Below are positions 1 to 7,101 of a DNA stretch of 64,000 nt, piece by piece. The notes under the pieces were generated by a model, which saw nothing but the letters and a program-made list of their open reading frames with translations, was not told where the DNA came from and did no database searches. The stretch spans positions 1 to 64,000 of the forward strand of contig CALMJU010000071.1 in NCBI GenBank assembly GCA_937864465.1. The letters run 5' to 3'. Position numbers and translations under genes: made by a program. This DNA is from an uncultured Acidobacteriota bacterium. GTDB lineage: Bacteria > Acidobacteriota > Polarisedimenticolia > Polarisedimenticolales > JAIQFR01. Every line of letters starts with the position of its first letter. The first letter of the stretch is position 1.

Positions 1-500
1 TCGCGATCCGGCTCGACAGCCCGGGGCCGATCCTGTACCGGCAGAGCAGGCTCGGGCTCCGGGGAAGAAAGTTCTTCCTTCTCAAGTTCCGCTCCATGGT
101 CCAGGACGCCGAGAGCAAGAGCGGACCGGTTTGGGCGCGGGAGGGCGATCCCCGGGTGACTCGCGTCGGACGGCTCCTCCGGGTCACGCGCATCGACGAG
201 CTGCCGCAGATCTTCAACGTCTTGCGGGGCCAGATGAGCTTCGTGGGACCGCGTCCGGAACGCCGGCACTTCGTCGAGCAGCTCGAGAAGACCATCCCCT
301 TCTACCGGCTCCGGATCGCGGTGCGCCCCGGCGTCACGGGCTGGGCGCAAGTGATGTACCGATACGGAGCGTCGGAGGAGGACTCGGTCGAGAAGCTCAA
401 GTACGACCTCTACTACGTCAAGCACCTCAATCCGCTGTTCGACCTCTGGATCGTCCTCAAGACGGTCAAGGTGGTGCTGTCGGGCGAGGGGGCCCGCTGA
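1..500 (+). CDS. Polyprenyl-phosphate sugar-1-phosphate transferase (C-terminal part)
   Basis: The reading frame is open from the window edge (first full codon at base 3), so the N-terminus lies outside. The 165 visible residues are the catalytic cytoplasmic domain of the bacterial sugar transferase family (WcaJ/PssY/CpsE type), which moves a sugar-1-phosphate from a nucleotide sugar to undecaprenyl phosphate and starts exopolysaccharide or O-antigen synthesis. Visible hallmarks are LDSPGPILYRQ, KFRSM, the DELPQ motif, SFVGPRPE and RPGVTGWAQV. It is the last gene before the HPr-kinase-like gene. Whether this is a mono- or multi-domain (CoA-binding) version cannot be seen here. Confidence 0.93.
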   Translation, partial: AIRLDSPGPILYRQSRLGLRGRKFFLLKFRSMVQDAESKSGPVWAREGDPRVTRVGRLLRVTRIDELPQIFNVLRGQMSFVGPRPERRHFVEQLEKTIPFYRLRIAVRPGVTGWAQVMYRYGASEEDSVEKLKYDLYYVKHLNPLFDLWIVLKTVKVVLSGEGAR

Positions 501-559
501 CGCCGCCTCCGCCTGCCCGCCTTCTGTCCGCACCTCGTGTCGGGTAAGCTCTGGCCGCG

Positions 560-1690
560 ATGGGCTCCTCTTCGAATGGAACGGTCGAGTTCGGATGGTT
601 CGGGGACTTGGTGCGCGTCCGGTCGGACGACAGCGAGGCGACCGCCTTGCTCCAGAGACTCTGGGGCGGCTCGCCGGGGCCGGCATCGCCCAGGGCGGTC
701 CGCGAGTTCCGGGTCTTCCTCCGCTCGGGGGGCCCTCCGTCGATCCGAGGCCCTCGAGGGACTCGCGCTCTCGACGCGCGGTTCGCCCTCTGGCAGGTGT
801 ACGACTACGTCCTGCAGGAGCTCGCGGGAGCGATCGGAGACCGGTTCCTGCTCCACGCCGCGTCCGTGGAAAAAGGCGGCCGGGCGATCGCGATCGCGGG
901 CCCCCCCGGCTTCGGAAAGACCACGCTCTCGCTCCATCTGGCCTTCCGCGGTGCGACGATCCTCTCGGACGACGTGACGGCCCTCACCCGGGGCGTTGCC
1001 GAGGTCGAGGCGCCGCCGAGGGCCGTGCACGTGAGGGGCGGCTCGCGCGCGACGCTGACTCCCCCGCAGATCGAGCGGCTGTCCCGTGGGGCCGTCCATC
1101 GAGACGAGGACGGCTGGACGGTCGCCGCGCGCGACCTTCGGGGAGACGCAGCCGGCCCGATCCCCCTCGCGGCGATGGTGCTCCTCCGATCCGGAAGGAG
1201 CCAGGAGACGGAACCCGGGTCCCGTTGCTTCGACCTGTGGCTCGCGTCCGGCCACGATCCGGATCTCGTGACCGAGCTCGGGAGCCTTCCCGGTGTGTCG
1301 GAGGTCGGCCCGTCGCCGTTCGGGGAGGGCGCCTGGCGCGTGCGCACGGGCGCCGCCGGGCCGCTGGCGACCTGGATCCGGGAACGAGACCCGGCGATCG
1401 TCGCGGCGGTGGAATCGGATCTCGACCGGCCCGATTTCGAGGCCTCCCCGTCGCTCCGGCGGATCGGGCCCTTCGAAACCGCCGTGGAGCTCTGCCGCGG
1501 CTTGCTGAACCGCCGCCCGGGAAGCGCCCTCGATCGGGAGTTCCGGGGACGCGAGGGATTCCTCGTGGCCGAGGTCGCCGCTTCCCTGCGCGGGGTTGCG
1601 CTGGCGCAGATGACCCCGGGGCGGATCGAGGAGACGGTGGCGCTGCTCGACCGGCTGGTCGAGACGGGAGATGTCTTCGGAGAGGCTTGA
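560..1690 (+). CDS. HPr kinase-like P-loop protein
   Basis: A 376-residue protein with a Walker A motif GPPGFGKTT at about residues 114-122, followed by LSLHLAFRGATILSDDVTAL. This matches the layout of the HPr serine kinase C-terminal fold (P-loop, then an acidic DD motif after the helix). Such HprK-related proteins often sit beside PqqD-like genes in peptide- or polysaccharide-modification loci, and here a PqqD-like gene follows 17 bases downstream. The substrate is unknown; a phosphotransferase role in a modification pathway is inference. The start has no strong Shine-Dalgarno, so the N-terminal boundary is less sure than the frame. Confidence 0.7.
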   Translation: MGSSSNGTVEFGWFGDLVRVRSDDSEATALLQRLWGGSPGPASPRAVREFRVFLRSGGPPSIRGPRGTRALDARFALWQVYDYVLQELAGAIGDRFLLHAASVEKGGRAIAIAGPPGFGKTTLSLHLAFRGATILSDDVTALTRGVAEVEAPPRAVHVRGGSRATLTPPQIERLSRGAVHRDEDGWTVAARDLRGDAAGPIPLAAMVLLRSGRSQETEPGSRCFDLWLASGHDPDLVTELGSLPGVSEVGPSPFGEGAWRVRTGAAGPLATWIRERDPAIVAAVESDLDRPDFEASPSLRRIGPFETAVELCRGLLNRRPGSALDREFRGREGFLVAEVAASLRGVALAQMTPGRIEETVALLDRLVETGDVFGEA

Positions 1691-1707
1691 AGAAAGGAGG
1701 CTGCGGC

Positions 1708-1983
1708 ATGCCGTCGGGCCCGGAGCGGCCGAGACCCTCGGGACGGTTCCTGGAAAAGGACCTGGGCGACGAGTATCTCTTCCTGCGAGCCGACGGGAAC
1801 CGCTTCCACGTCCTCAACGGGAGCGCCCGGGAGATCTACCTCCTCTGCGACGGCAGCCGCACGGTCGAAGAGATCGTCGCGGCGATGCTGGCTCGGTATC
1901 GCGTGGACGAGCGGACCGCCACCCTGGACGTCGAGGAAACGCTTCGCGGGCTCGCCGAGATCGGGCTCGTCGATCGCGGCTGA
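1708..1983 (+). CDS. PqqD-family peptide-binding protein
   Basis: A 91-residue protein. The ATG at 1708 is chosen because an exceptional ribosome binding site, AGAAAGGAGG, lies at 1691-1700. It has the PqqD winged-helix pattern: LNGSAREIYLLCDGSRTVEE in the middle and a C-terminal helix ending GLAEIGLVD. PqqD-like domains (RiPP recognition elements) bind leader peptides for radical SAM or other maturases, and versions paired with HPr-kinase-like proteins also occur outside classic RiPP clusters. It is probably co-transcribed with the kinase-like gene. No precursor peptide gene was seen next to it. Confidence 0.8.
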   Translation: MPSGPERPRPSGRFLEKDLGDEYLFLRADGNRFHVLNGSAREIYLLCDGSRTVEEIVAAMLARYRVDERTATLDVEETLRGLAEIGLVDRG

Positions 1984-1998
1984 TCCAGGCTCGCCCCG

Positions 1999-2619
1999 TC
2001 AGGCGGTCGCGCTCTCGCGACCGACCTCGTTCAGGAGACGCAGCACCTCGAGCCGGAAGTGCTCGAGCTGCAGCGGCTTGATGAGGCAGAGGTCGGCGCC
2101 GGCGTCGTACATCCTCCGGATGATGTCCTGCTCGGGGAACGCGGTGATCGCGATGACCTTGATGGCGCGCGTCGCGGCGTTCTGCCGGATGGACCGGCAC
2201 AGGGAGAGCCCGTCCACCCGAGGCATGCGCACGTCCATCACGACGAGGTCGGGCCGCTGCGCGCCGATCTTGATCCCGGCCTCGTACCCGTCCGCGGCCT
2301 CCTCGATGCGCAGGGCGGGATCCACCTCCGCGAGCACTCGGCGCACGATCTCGCGGATGTCGGCCTCGTCGTCCACGACGAGCACCGATCGGGACCTCTC
2401 GGCGCCGTGGAAGAACGCCTCGTCGATCGGGATCTCGAACCTCTCGAGGAAGGCCCGGAAGTCCTCGAGGGCAACGCGGTAGTGCCCGCCCGGCGTCGAG
2501 AAGGCCCGCAGCTTTCCCGACTTGATCCACTTGAGCACGCCGTCGTTCGTCACGGCGCAGTAGTTGGCGACCTCCGACGTGGTGAAGAACCGCCGGCCGC
2601 TCTCGTTCTCGAAGGCCAT
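1999..2619 (-). CDS. Regulator with N-terminal MerR/excisionase-type HTH and C-terminal receiver domain
   Basis: A 206-residue protein. Residues about 10-52 are a helix-turn-helix of the excisionase/HTH_17 type (FFTTSEVANYCAVT, then the wing STPGGHYRV). Residues about 78-195 are a CheY-like receiver with D83/D84, phospho-acceptor D129 (VVMDVRMP) and the conserved lysine in LIKPLQ. DNA-binding first and receiver second is the reverse of most response regulators. The ATG at 2619 has AGGAG upstream and a good promoter. No histidine kinase is nearby. A second protein of the same architecture and identical length is at 23792-24412. Confidence 0.9.
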   Translation of the reverse strand: MAFENESGRRFFTTSEVANYCAVTNDGVLKWIKSGKLRAFSTPGGHYRVALEDFRAFLERFEIPIDEAFFHGAERSRSVLVVDDEADIREIVRRVLAEVDPALRIEEAADGYEAGIKIGAQRPDLVVMDVRMPRVDGLSLCRSIRQNAATRAIKVIAITAFPEQDIIRRMYDAGADLCLIKPLQLEHFRLEVLRLLNEVGRESATA

Positions 2620-2671
2620 GGGGCGACTCCTATCTAGGGACTTTGCTGTTTTTCGGTGCTTTCGTGGGCGG

Positions 2672-2700
2672 AATATAGGTTTCGCGAAACGGATGTGCAA
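2672..2700 (-). promoter_or_regulatory. Promoter of the HTH-receiver gene with a palindromic operator in the spacer
   Basis: Reading the minus strand, -35 TTGCAC (2700-2695), a 17-base spacer and -10 TATATT (2677-2672). The spacer contains the perfect 12-base palindrome GTTTCGCGAAAC at 2679-2690, which is where a repressor or autoregulator would block RNA polymerase. Autoregulation by the downstream HTH protein is inference. Confidence 0.65.
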
Positions 2701-2749
2701 CCGATCGGATGCAGAAACGTAATCGCGGCGCGCCGCGACCGCCGTCGGA

Positions 2750-2778
2750 TTGACGGGTCTTGGGGTGGATGGTAGTAT
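2750..2778 (+). promoter_or_regulatory. Promoter for the tRNA-Arg/tadA block
   Basis: -35 TTGACG at 2750-2755, 17-base spacer, -10 TAGTAT at 2773-2778. It lies about 40 bases before the expected 5' end of tRNA-Arg. It may drive the whole tRNA-tadA-tRNA-tRNA-ffs run, since no other clear promoter was seen between these genes. Confidence 0.7.
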
Positions 2779-2825
2779 CCGCGGTTGCTCCGAAGGGCGG
2801 ATTTTCACGCGATTCCGGGCTGGAA

Positions 2826-2902
2826 CGGACCGTAGCTCAGCTGGATAGAGCAACTGGCTACGAACCAGTAGGTCGGGGGTTCGAATCCCTCCGGTCCGAC
2901 CA
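2826..2902 (+). tRNA. tRNA-Arg (anticodon ACG)
   Basis: A 77-base tRNA with encoded CCA. The acceptor stem CGGACCG pairs with CGGTCCG, followed by discriminator A and CCA. The anticodon stem ACTGG/CCAGT encloses loop CTACGAA, giving anticodon ACG. The T arm contains GTTCGAAT. A34 of this tRNA is the established substrate of TadA, whose gene starts 29 bases downstream. Confidence 0.97.
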
Positions 2903-2931
2903 TCGTCGCGTGGAGGCGGGCCGGGGGCCGG

Positions 2932-3444
2932 ATGGACGAGCGGTTCATGCAACTCGCCCTGGACGAGGCCCAGCGGGCTCGGGCCGCGGGGGAGGTCCCG
3001 GTCGGGGCGATCGTCGTCGCCGACGGGAGGGTCGTCGGCAGGGGATGTAACGCCGTCGTGGCGAGGACGGATCCGGCGGCTCACGCGGAGGTCCTCGCCA
3101 TGCGCGACGCGGCGTCTCGGCTGGGCAATTACCGGCTGGTCGGAGCGAGCCTGTACTGCACCGTCGAGCCGTGTCTCATGTGCCTCGGGACCGCCATGCA
3201 CGCGCGCATTTCTCGCGTCGTGTACGGGGCCCCGGACCTCAAGGTCGGGGCGATCGGGCGGCTCGAGGCGCTCCGCGCCTCGGGGGCCGACTTCAACCAC
3301 CGGTTCGAGGTGGTGGGAGGCGTGCTCGCGGAGGAGGCCGCGGAGCTGCTGCTGGATTTCTTCCGGGAGAGGCGGGCGGCGGCGAGGGCCGCGGCTCCCG
3401 GGGACCTCGAAGGGGAATGCGGAGAGGTACCGAAGTGGTCGTAA
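2932..3444 (+). CDS. tadA: tRNA-specific adenosine deaminase TadA
   Basis: A 170-residue zinc-dependent deaminase that converts A34 of tRNA-Arg(ACG) to inosine so one tRNA reads CGU, CGC and CGA. The catalytic motif HAE (H51, E53) and the zinc cysteines in EPCLMC (C81, C84) are present. The gene lies directly behind its own substrate tRNA and was probably cut out of the same transcript. Its last eight codons and stop (TAA, 3442-3444) lie inside the tRNA-Ser(CGA) gene, so the C-terminal tail ECGEVPKWS is partly tRNA-encoded. The ATG at 2932 follows a G-rich stretch that is a modest ribosome site. Confidence 0.96.
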   Translation: MDERFMQLALDEAQRARAAGEVPVGAIVVADGRVVGRGCNAVVARTDPAAHAEVLAMRDAASRLGNYRLVGASLYCTVEPCLMCLGTAMHARISRVVYGAPDLKVGAIGRLEALRASGADFNHRFEVVGGVLAEEAAELLLDFFRERRAAARAAAPGDLEGECGEVPKWS

Positions 3445-3513
3445 CGGGGCCGCCTCGAAAGCGGTTTGTCTCCGTGAGGAGGCACGTGGGTTCGAATCCC
3501 ACCCTCTCCGCCA
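3421..3513 (+). tRNA. tRNA-Ser (anticodon CGA)
   Basis: A 93-base class II tRNA with long variable arm and encoded CCA. The acceptor GGAGAGG pairs with CCTCTCC, discriminator G. The anticodon stem GCCGC/GCGGT encloses loop CTCGAAA, anticodon CGA. The first 24 bases overlap the 3' end of tadA on the same strand. Confidence 0.96.
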
Positions 3514-3556
3514 ACTGACGGGTCGAGCGCCGGGCGGATCCCGGACGAAGAGTTTC

Positions 3557-3646
3557 GGAGAGATGACCGAGTGGCTGAAGGTGCACGCTTGGAAAGCGTG
3601 TGTACGGGTAACCGTACCGTGGGTTCGAATCCCACTCTCTCCGCCA
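3557..3646 (+). tRNA. tRNA-Ser (anticodon GGA)
   Basis: A 90-base class II tRNA with encoded CCA. The acceptor GGAGAGA pairs with TCTCTCC. The anticodon stem CACGC/GCGTG encloses loop TTGGAAA, anticodon GGA. It has a long variable arm (TGTACGGGTAACCGTAC region) and lies 43 bases after tRNA-Ser(CGA). Confidence 0.97.
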
Positions 3647-3656
3647 CGGAGGAGTT

Positions 3657-3762
3657 GGGGGGCCCGAGCCCTGTGCACTGCGGCTCCGTGAACCCCGCCA
3701 GGCCCGGAAGGGAGCAACGGTAAGCGGGCCGCCGCAGGTGCCGCAGGACCACTTGGGCCCCG
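3657..3762 (+). ncRNA. ffs: Signal recognition particle RNA (4.5S type)
   Basis: About 106 bases. The ends GGGGCCCGAG and CTTGGGCCCC pair. The conserved SRP domain IV is clear: CCAGGCCCGGAAGGGAGCA with the GGAA tetraloop and the asymmetric loop AGCA, then the complementary CCGCAGG. This small RNA binds Ffh for co-translational membrane targeting. It sits just upstream of dnaX, a common arrangement in bacteria. The exact 5' and 3' ends are inferred from the pairing. Confidence 0.95.
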
Positions 3763-3815
3763 TCAGAATCCCGAGCCCCGGCGACGCGCGGCGCCGCCGG
3801 GGCGAGGGGGCGCGA

Positions 3816-5543
3816 ATGTACCAGGTGCTGGCGCGGAAGTGGCGTCCCCAGAGTCTCGACGATCTCGTCGGGCAGCAGCACGTCACGCGCACGCTCCGGA
3901 ACGCAGTCGAGGCGGGCCGTCTCGCCCACGCCTTCGTCTTCGCCGGGATCCGAGGCACGGGGAAGACCACGGTGGCGCGCATCCTCGCGAAGTGCCTCAA
4001 CTGCGAGCGCGGCCCCACGGCTTCCCCCTGCAACGAGTGCGCGTCCTGCAGGGAGATCACGGGAGGACGGTCCATCGACGTCCTCGAGCTCGACGCGGCC
4101 TCGCGCACCGGGGTGAACGACATCCGGGAACTCCAGGAGGTGGTCTCCTTCGCCCCCGTCCGGGACCGGTACAAGGTCCTGATCCTGGACGAGGCCCACA
4201 TGCTCTCGAAGTCGGCGGTGAACGCCCTCCTCAAGACGATCGAGGAGCCCCCGCCGCGCGTCGTGTTCATCCTCGCGACCACGGAGATCCACAGGATCCT
4301 CCCGACGATCCTCTCGCGATGCCAGGTCTTCGAGTTCCGCAGGATCTCCCCTCGCGAGGTATCGGGGCTCCTCCGGAAGGTCTGCGATGCCGAGGGGATC
4401 CGCGTGTCCGACGCGACGGTCGAGCGCATCGCCCGCGCCGGGGAAGGATCGGTCCGGGACTCGCTCTCGATTCTGGAGCGGGTGCTCGCCTTCTGCGGCG
4501 ACGAGATCGGCGACGAGGACGCCAGGCTCGTGCTCGGCGGCGTGAGAACCGAGGCGCTGGCGGATCTCACCCGCTCGATGGCGGATCGAGACGCGGCGGG
4601 GATGCTGCGGGTGCTCGACGGCGTCGTGGAGGAAGGACACGACCTCGTCCACTTCTGGAACGAGACGGTCTCGGTCCTGCGCGACCTCCTGCTGGCGCGG
4701 GTCCTGCCGGGGCGCGAGGATCTCCTGACGCGGTCCGCGGAGGAGACGGCGTCCCTCGAACAGGCGTCCCGCGGGCTCTCGCGAGAGGACCTGACGAGGG
4801 CGTTTCACATCGTGGCCGACCTCGAGCCCGCCCTCCGGTCGTCGAGCCAGCCCCGGTTTCTCTTCGAGGCGGCGCTCGTCCGGCTCGCGAGCCTCGGCGC
4901 GGTCCGGCCGATCGAGGAGATGCTGGCGGATCTCGAGGCCGGCGGGACTCGCGATCCGGAGCCGACGCGGAGCTCCCCGACGCCGGCGGCCGCCTCCGAA
5001 AAAAAAAAGGCTGACCCTCTCTCCGCTCCCGGCCCGGCCGGAAGCGACGCGTCCCGCTTCCTCGAAGCGGTGAGGCGCGACCGCCCGATGCTGGGCGCCG
5101 CGCTCGACCAGGCGGCGGCCGTCGAGGTGGCCTCGGGCTCGATCCGGATCTCGTTCCCGGCGGCCCGGGAAGTCATGCGCCGCGTGACCGAGCGCGAGGA
5201 GAACCTCTCGTTCCTGCGGAGCTGCGCCGAGGCGGTCCTCGGCGCCGGGTTCGACGTGCGCGTCGGATCGTCGGACGCCGCGGGAGCGGAGGGCCGCGGC
5301 GCCCCGGCGCCGCCCCGCCCTTCCGCGCCGTCCACGCCCAGCGGCGACGAATCTCCGCCCTCGCCGTCCCGGCCGCCGGCCGGCGCGGACCGGCAGGATC
5401 TGCTCGATCGCGCGCGCTCCGAGCCGGGCGTTCGGAAGCTGCTGTCGGAGTTCGGGGCCCGGGTCGTCGAGATCCGACCGCTCGAGGAGACCCCTTCCAC
5501 CCTGGTCCCTCCGGATTCCGTCGCGACGGAGGATCCCGCATGA
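3816..5543 (+). CDS. dnaX: DNA polymerase III subunits gamma and tau
   Basis: The 575-residue full-length (tau-like) clamp-loader ATPase. It shows Walker A GIRGTGKTT (residues 44-52), the four-cysteine zinc module after the P-loop, Walker B LILDEAH, sensor 1 LATTE and the SRC arginine-finger motif, then a Pro/Ala-rich linker and a C-terminal domain. The ATG at 3816 opens MYQVLARKWRPQ, the usual DnaX start, with GAGGGGG before it. Codons 395-398 run through ten A residues; a -1 slip there would end the protein after 399 residues as a gamma form. The ybaB start overlaps its stop by four bases, in the classic dnaX-ybaB-recR order. Confidence 0.96.
   Translation: MYQVLARKWRPQSLDDLVGQQHVTRTLRNAVEAGRLAHAFVFAGIRGTGKTTVARILAKCLNCERGPTASPCNECASCREITGGRSIDVLELDAASRTGVNDIRELQEVVSFAPVRDRYKVLILDEAHMLSKSAVNALLKTIEEPPPRVVFILATTEIHRILPTILSRCQVFEFRRISPREVSGLLRKVCDAEGIRVSDATVERIARAGEGSVRDSLSILERVLAFCGDEIGDEDARLVLGGVRTEALADLTRSMADRDAAGMLRVLDGVVEEGHDLVHFWNETVSVLRDLLLARVLPGREDLLTRSAEETASLEQASRGLSREDLTRAFHIVADLEPALRSSSQPRFLFEAALVRLASLGAVRPIEEMLADLEAGGTRDPEPTRSSPTPAAASEKKKADPLSAPGPAGSDASRFLEAVRRDRPMLGAALDQAAAVEVASGSIRISFPAAREVMRRVTEREENLSFLRSCAEAVLGAGFDVRVGSSDAAGAEGRGAPAPPRPSAPSTPSGDESPPSPSRPPAGADRQDLLDRARSEPGVRKLLSEFGARVVEIRPLEETPSTLVPPDSVATEDPA
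4999..5014 (+). promoter_or_regulatory. Programmed frameshift or slippage site in dnaX
   Basis: Ten consecutive A residues (4999-5008) followed by GG. In frame the heptamer A-AAA-AAG occupies 5003-5009, the same slippery heptamer used in E. coli dnaX. After a -1 shift the next codons are GGC (5009-5011) and TGA (5012-5014), so termination is immediate. The run of ten also suits transcriptional slippage, as known for Thermus dnaX. No clear upstream Shine-Dalgarno stimulator was found; a GC-rich stretch 3' of the site could fold. Confidence 0.8.
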
Positions 5544-5839
5544 ATCTCGGCAAGATGATGAAGGATCTGCAGAAGATGCAGGAGCGATTGCAGGCCGAGG
5601 TCGAGACGCTCGAGGTGGAGGCGTCCGCCGGCGGCGGCGCGGTCACGGCCCGCATGAACGGGCGAAAGCATCTCGTATCGCTGCGGCTCTCCCCGGAAGC
5701 GATCACGCCGGACGACCCGGGAATGATGGAGGACCTCATCCTCGCGGCGGTCAACGACGCCGTCCGCCGCGTCGACGCGGAGGTCGAGCGGCTCACCCAG
5801 GGGATGGCGATGGGAGTCAAGATCCCCGGGATGCGGTGA
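5540..5839 (+). CDS. ybaB: YbaB/EbfC nucleoid-associated protein
   Basis: A 99-residue protein starting with the ATG that overlaps the dnaX stop (ATGA). It has the family pattern MNLGKMMKDLQKMQERLQ, a central GGGAVTARMNG and the C-terminal helix NDAVRRVDAEVERLTQGM. YbaB forms small DNA-binding dimers and is almost always found between dnaX and recR. Its function in recombination or transcription is still loosely defined. Confidence 0.95.
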   Translation: MNLGKMMKDLQKMQERLQAEVETLEVEASAGGGAVTARMNGRKHLVSLRLSPEAITPDDPGMMEDLILAAVNDAVRRVDAEVERLTQGMAMGVKIPGMR

Positions 5840-5846
5840 GCGGTCG

Positions 5847-6446
5847 ATGTCCGGACTCGCCCCGGCCGTCGAGCGCGTCGTCGGAGAGCTGTGCAAGCTC
5901 CCCGGGATCGGGAGGAAGACCGCGCAGCGCCTCGTGTTCCACCTCCTGCGGGCTCCCGCTTCGGAGGTCGCCGCCCTCGCGGCGGCCCTCGCCGAACTGC
6001 CGGAAAAGGTTCGCGCCTGCCCGACCTGCTTCCACCTGTCCGAGGGAGGGCTTTGCCCGGTCTGCTCCGACCCTCGCAGGGATCCGTCCGTCGTGTGCGT
6101 CGTCGAGGAGCCCGCGAACGTGCTCGCCGTGGAGAGGACCGGCGCGTTCCACGGCCTGTACCACGTGCTGGGCGGCGTCCTGTCTCCGCTCAAGGACGTC
6201 GGGCCCGAGGATCTGCGGGTGAACGAGCTCGTGGAGCGCGTCCGCTCCGGGAAGGTGGCCGAGGTCGTGCTCGCCCTCGGCTCGAACGTCGAGGGGGAGG
6301 CGACGGCGGTCTACCTGTCGCGGCTGCTGAAGCCCCTCGTGCCGGCCGTGACGCGGCTCGCGCAGGGGCTCCCCGCTGGGGCCGACCTCGAGTTCACGGA
6401 CGACCTCACGCTCGCGCGGGCCTTCGAGAACCGGAGGAACTATTGA
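5847..6446 (+). CDS. recR: Recombination mediator RecR
   Basis: A 199-residue protein of normal family length. An N-terminal helix-hairpin-helix (LPGIGRKTAQRL, residues 18-29), a four-cysteine zinc finger (C58, C61, C70, C73), then the Toprim domain with VVEEPANVLAVE and the C-terminal FTDDLTLARAFENRR are all present. RecR works with RecO (and RecF) to load RecA on SSB-coated gaps. It is seven bases downstream of ybaB in the same operon. Confidence 0.96.
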   Translation: MSGLAPAVERVVGELCKLPGIGRKTAQRLVFHLLRAPASEVAALAAALAELPEKVRACPTCFHLSEGGLCPVCSDPRRDPSVVCVVEEPANVLAVERTGAFHGLYHVLGGVLSPLKDVGPEDLRVNELVERVRSGKVAEVVLALGSNVEGEATAVYLSRLLKPLVPAVTRLAQGLPAGADLEFTDDLTLARAFENRRNY

Positions 6447-6552
6447 CCCGCGCGGCGGCGTGCCGTCGGCTTGCCTCGGCAGGCGGCCGAGCGTTAGATT
6501 AGCGGCGGCGCCCGGCGCGACCGCTCGGGCGGAGAGAGGGTTGCCTCGTCGC

Positions 6553-7047
6553 ATGGCCGCCTCCGATCTCGTCCTCCTGGAGAAGGACCACGCGCGGCTG
6601 ACCGTCGTGCTGGAGCGGCTGCGGCTGGACGCGAACGCGAAGCTCGTCTTCCTCCTGGACAAGAACGGCCAGCAGATCGCCCTCGCGGGGGATCTGGGCG
6701 CCGTCGATCCGACGTCGCTCGCCTCGCTCACCGCCGGGAACGTGGCCGCGACGGACGGCCTCGCCAAGCTCGTGGGCGAGAAGGAGTTCTCGATCCTCTT
6801 TCACGAAGGGGAGCACGATCACCTCCACATCAACACGGTGGCGGCGCGCGCGATCCTTCTCGTGATGTTCGATCTGCGTTCCTCGCTGGGCCTGGTCCGC
6901 CTCCGGGTGAAGAAGGCCACCGCGGAGCTCGTCACGATCATCGAGGAGATCGTCGCGCGGTCGGAGGCGGGAGGCGCATCGGAGTCCCGAGCCCTGACGC
7001 CGTTCGCGGAGATCACGGACGAGGACATCGACGCTCTGTTCGGTTGA
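6553..7047 (+). CDS. mglB: MglB-like roadblock/LC7 protein
   Basis: A 164-residue protein with one roadblock/LC7 domain (NAKLVFLLDKNGQQIA at the start of the first strand, LTAGNVAAT, GLVRLRVKKA) and an extended C-terminal tail ending in the acidic motif ITDEDIDALFG. MglB is the GTPase-activating partner of MglA in bacterial polarity and gliding systems. The mglA gene follows 54 bases downstream. The ATG at 6553 is preferred over TTG 6541 because GAGAGAGGG at 6532-6540 is correctly spaced only for the ATG. Confidence 0.87.
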   Translation: MAASDLVLLEKDHARLTVVLERLRLDANAKLVFLLDKNGQQIALAGDLGAVDPTSLASLTAGNVAATDGLAKLVGEKEFSILFHEGEHDHLHINTVAARAILLVMFDLRSSLGLVRLRVKKATAELVTIIEEIVARSEAGGASESRALTPFAEITDEDIDALFG

Positions 7048-7101
7048 GGCGGCGCGGCGCCCCCTTGACTCGCGGCTCCCGACCTCCGACGATATCGCGC
7101 G

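Noticed and set aside
413-1255. Long open frame on the minus strand opposite the HPr-kinase-like gene
   Set aside because: Composition is Arg/Gly/Pro-rich, no motif, and it lies fully opposite a gene with a P-loop. High GC makes such shadows common.
3129-4808. 559-codon open frame opposite tadA, tRNAs, ffs and dnaX
   Set aside because: It runs across tRNA and SRP RNA genes on the other strand, has no recognisable domain, and is explained by few stop codons at high GC.
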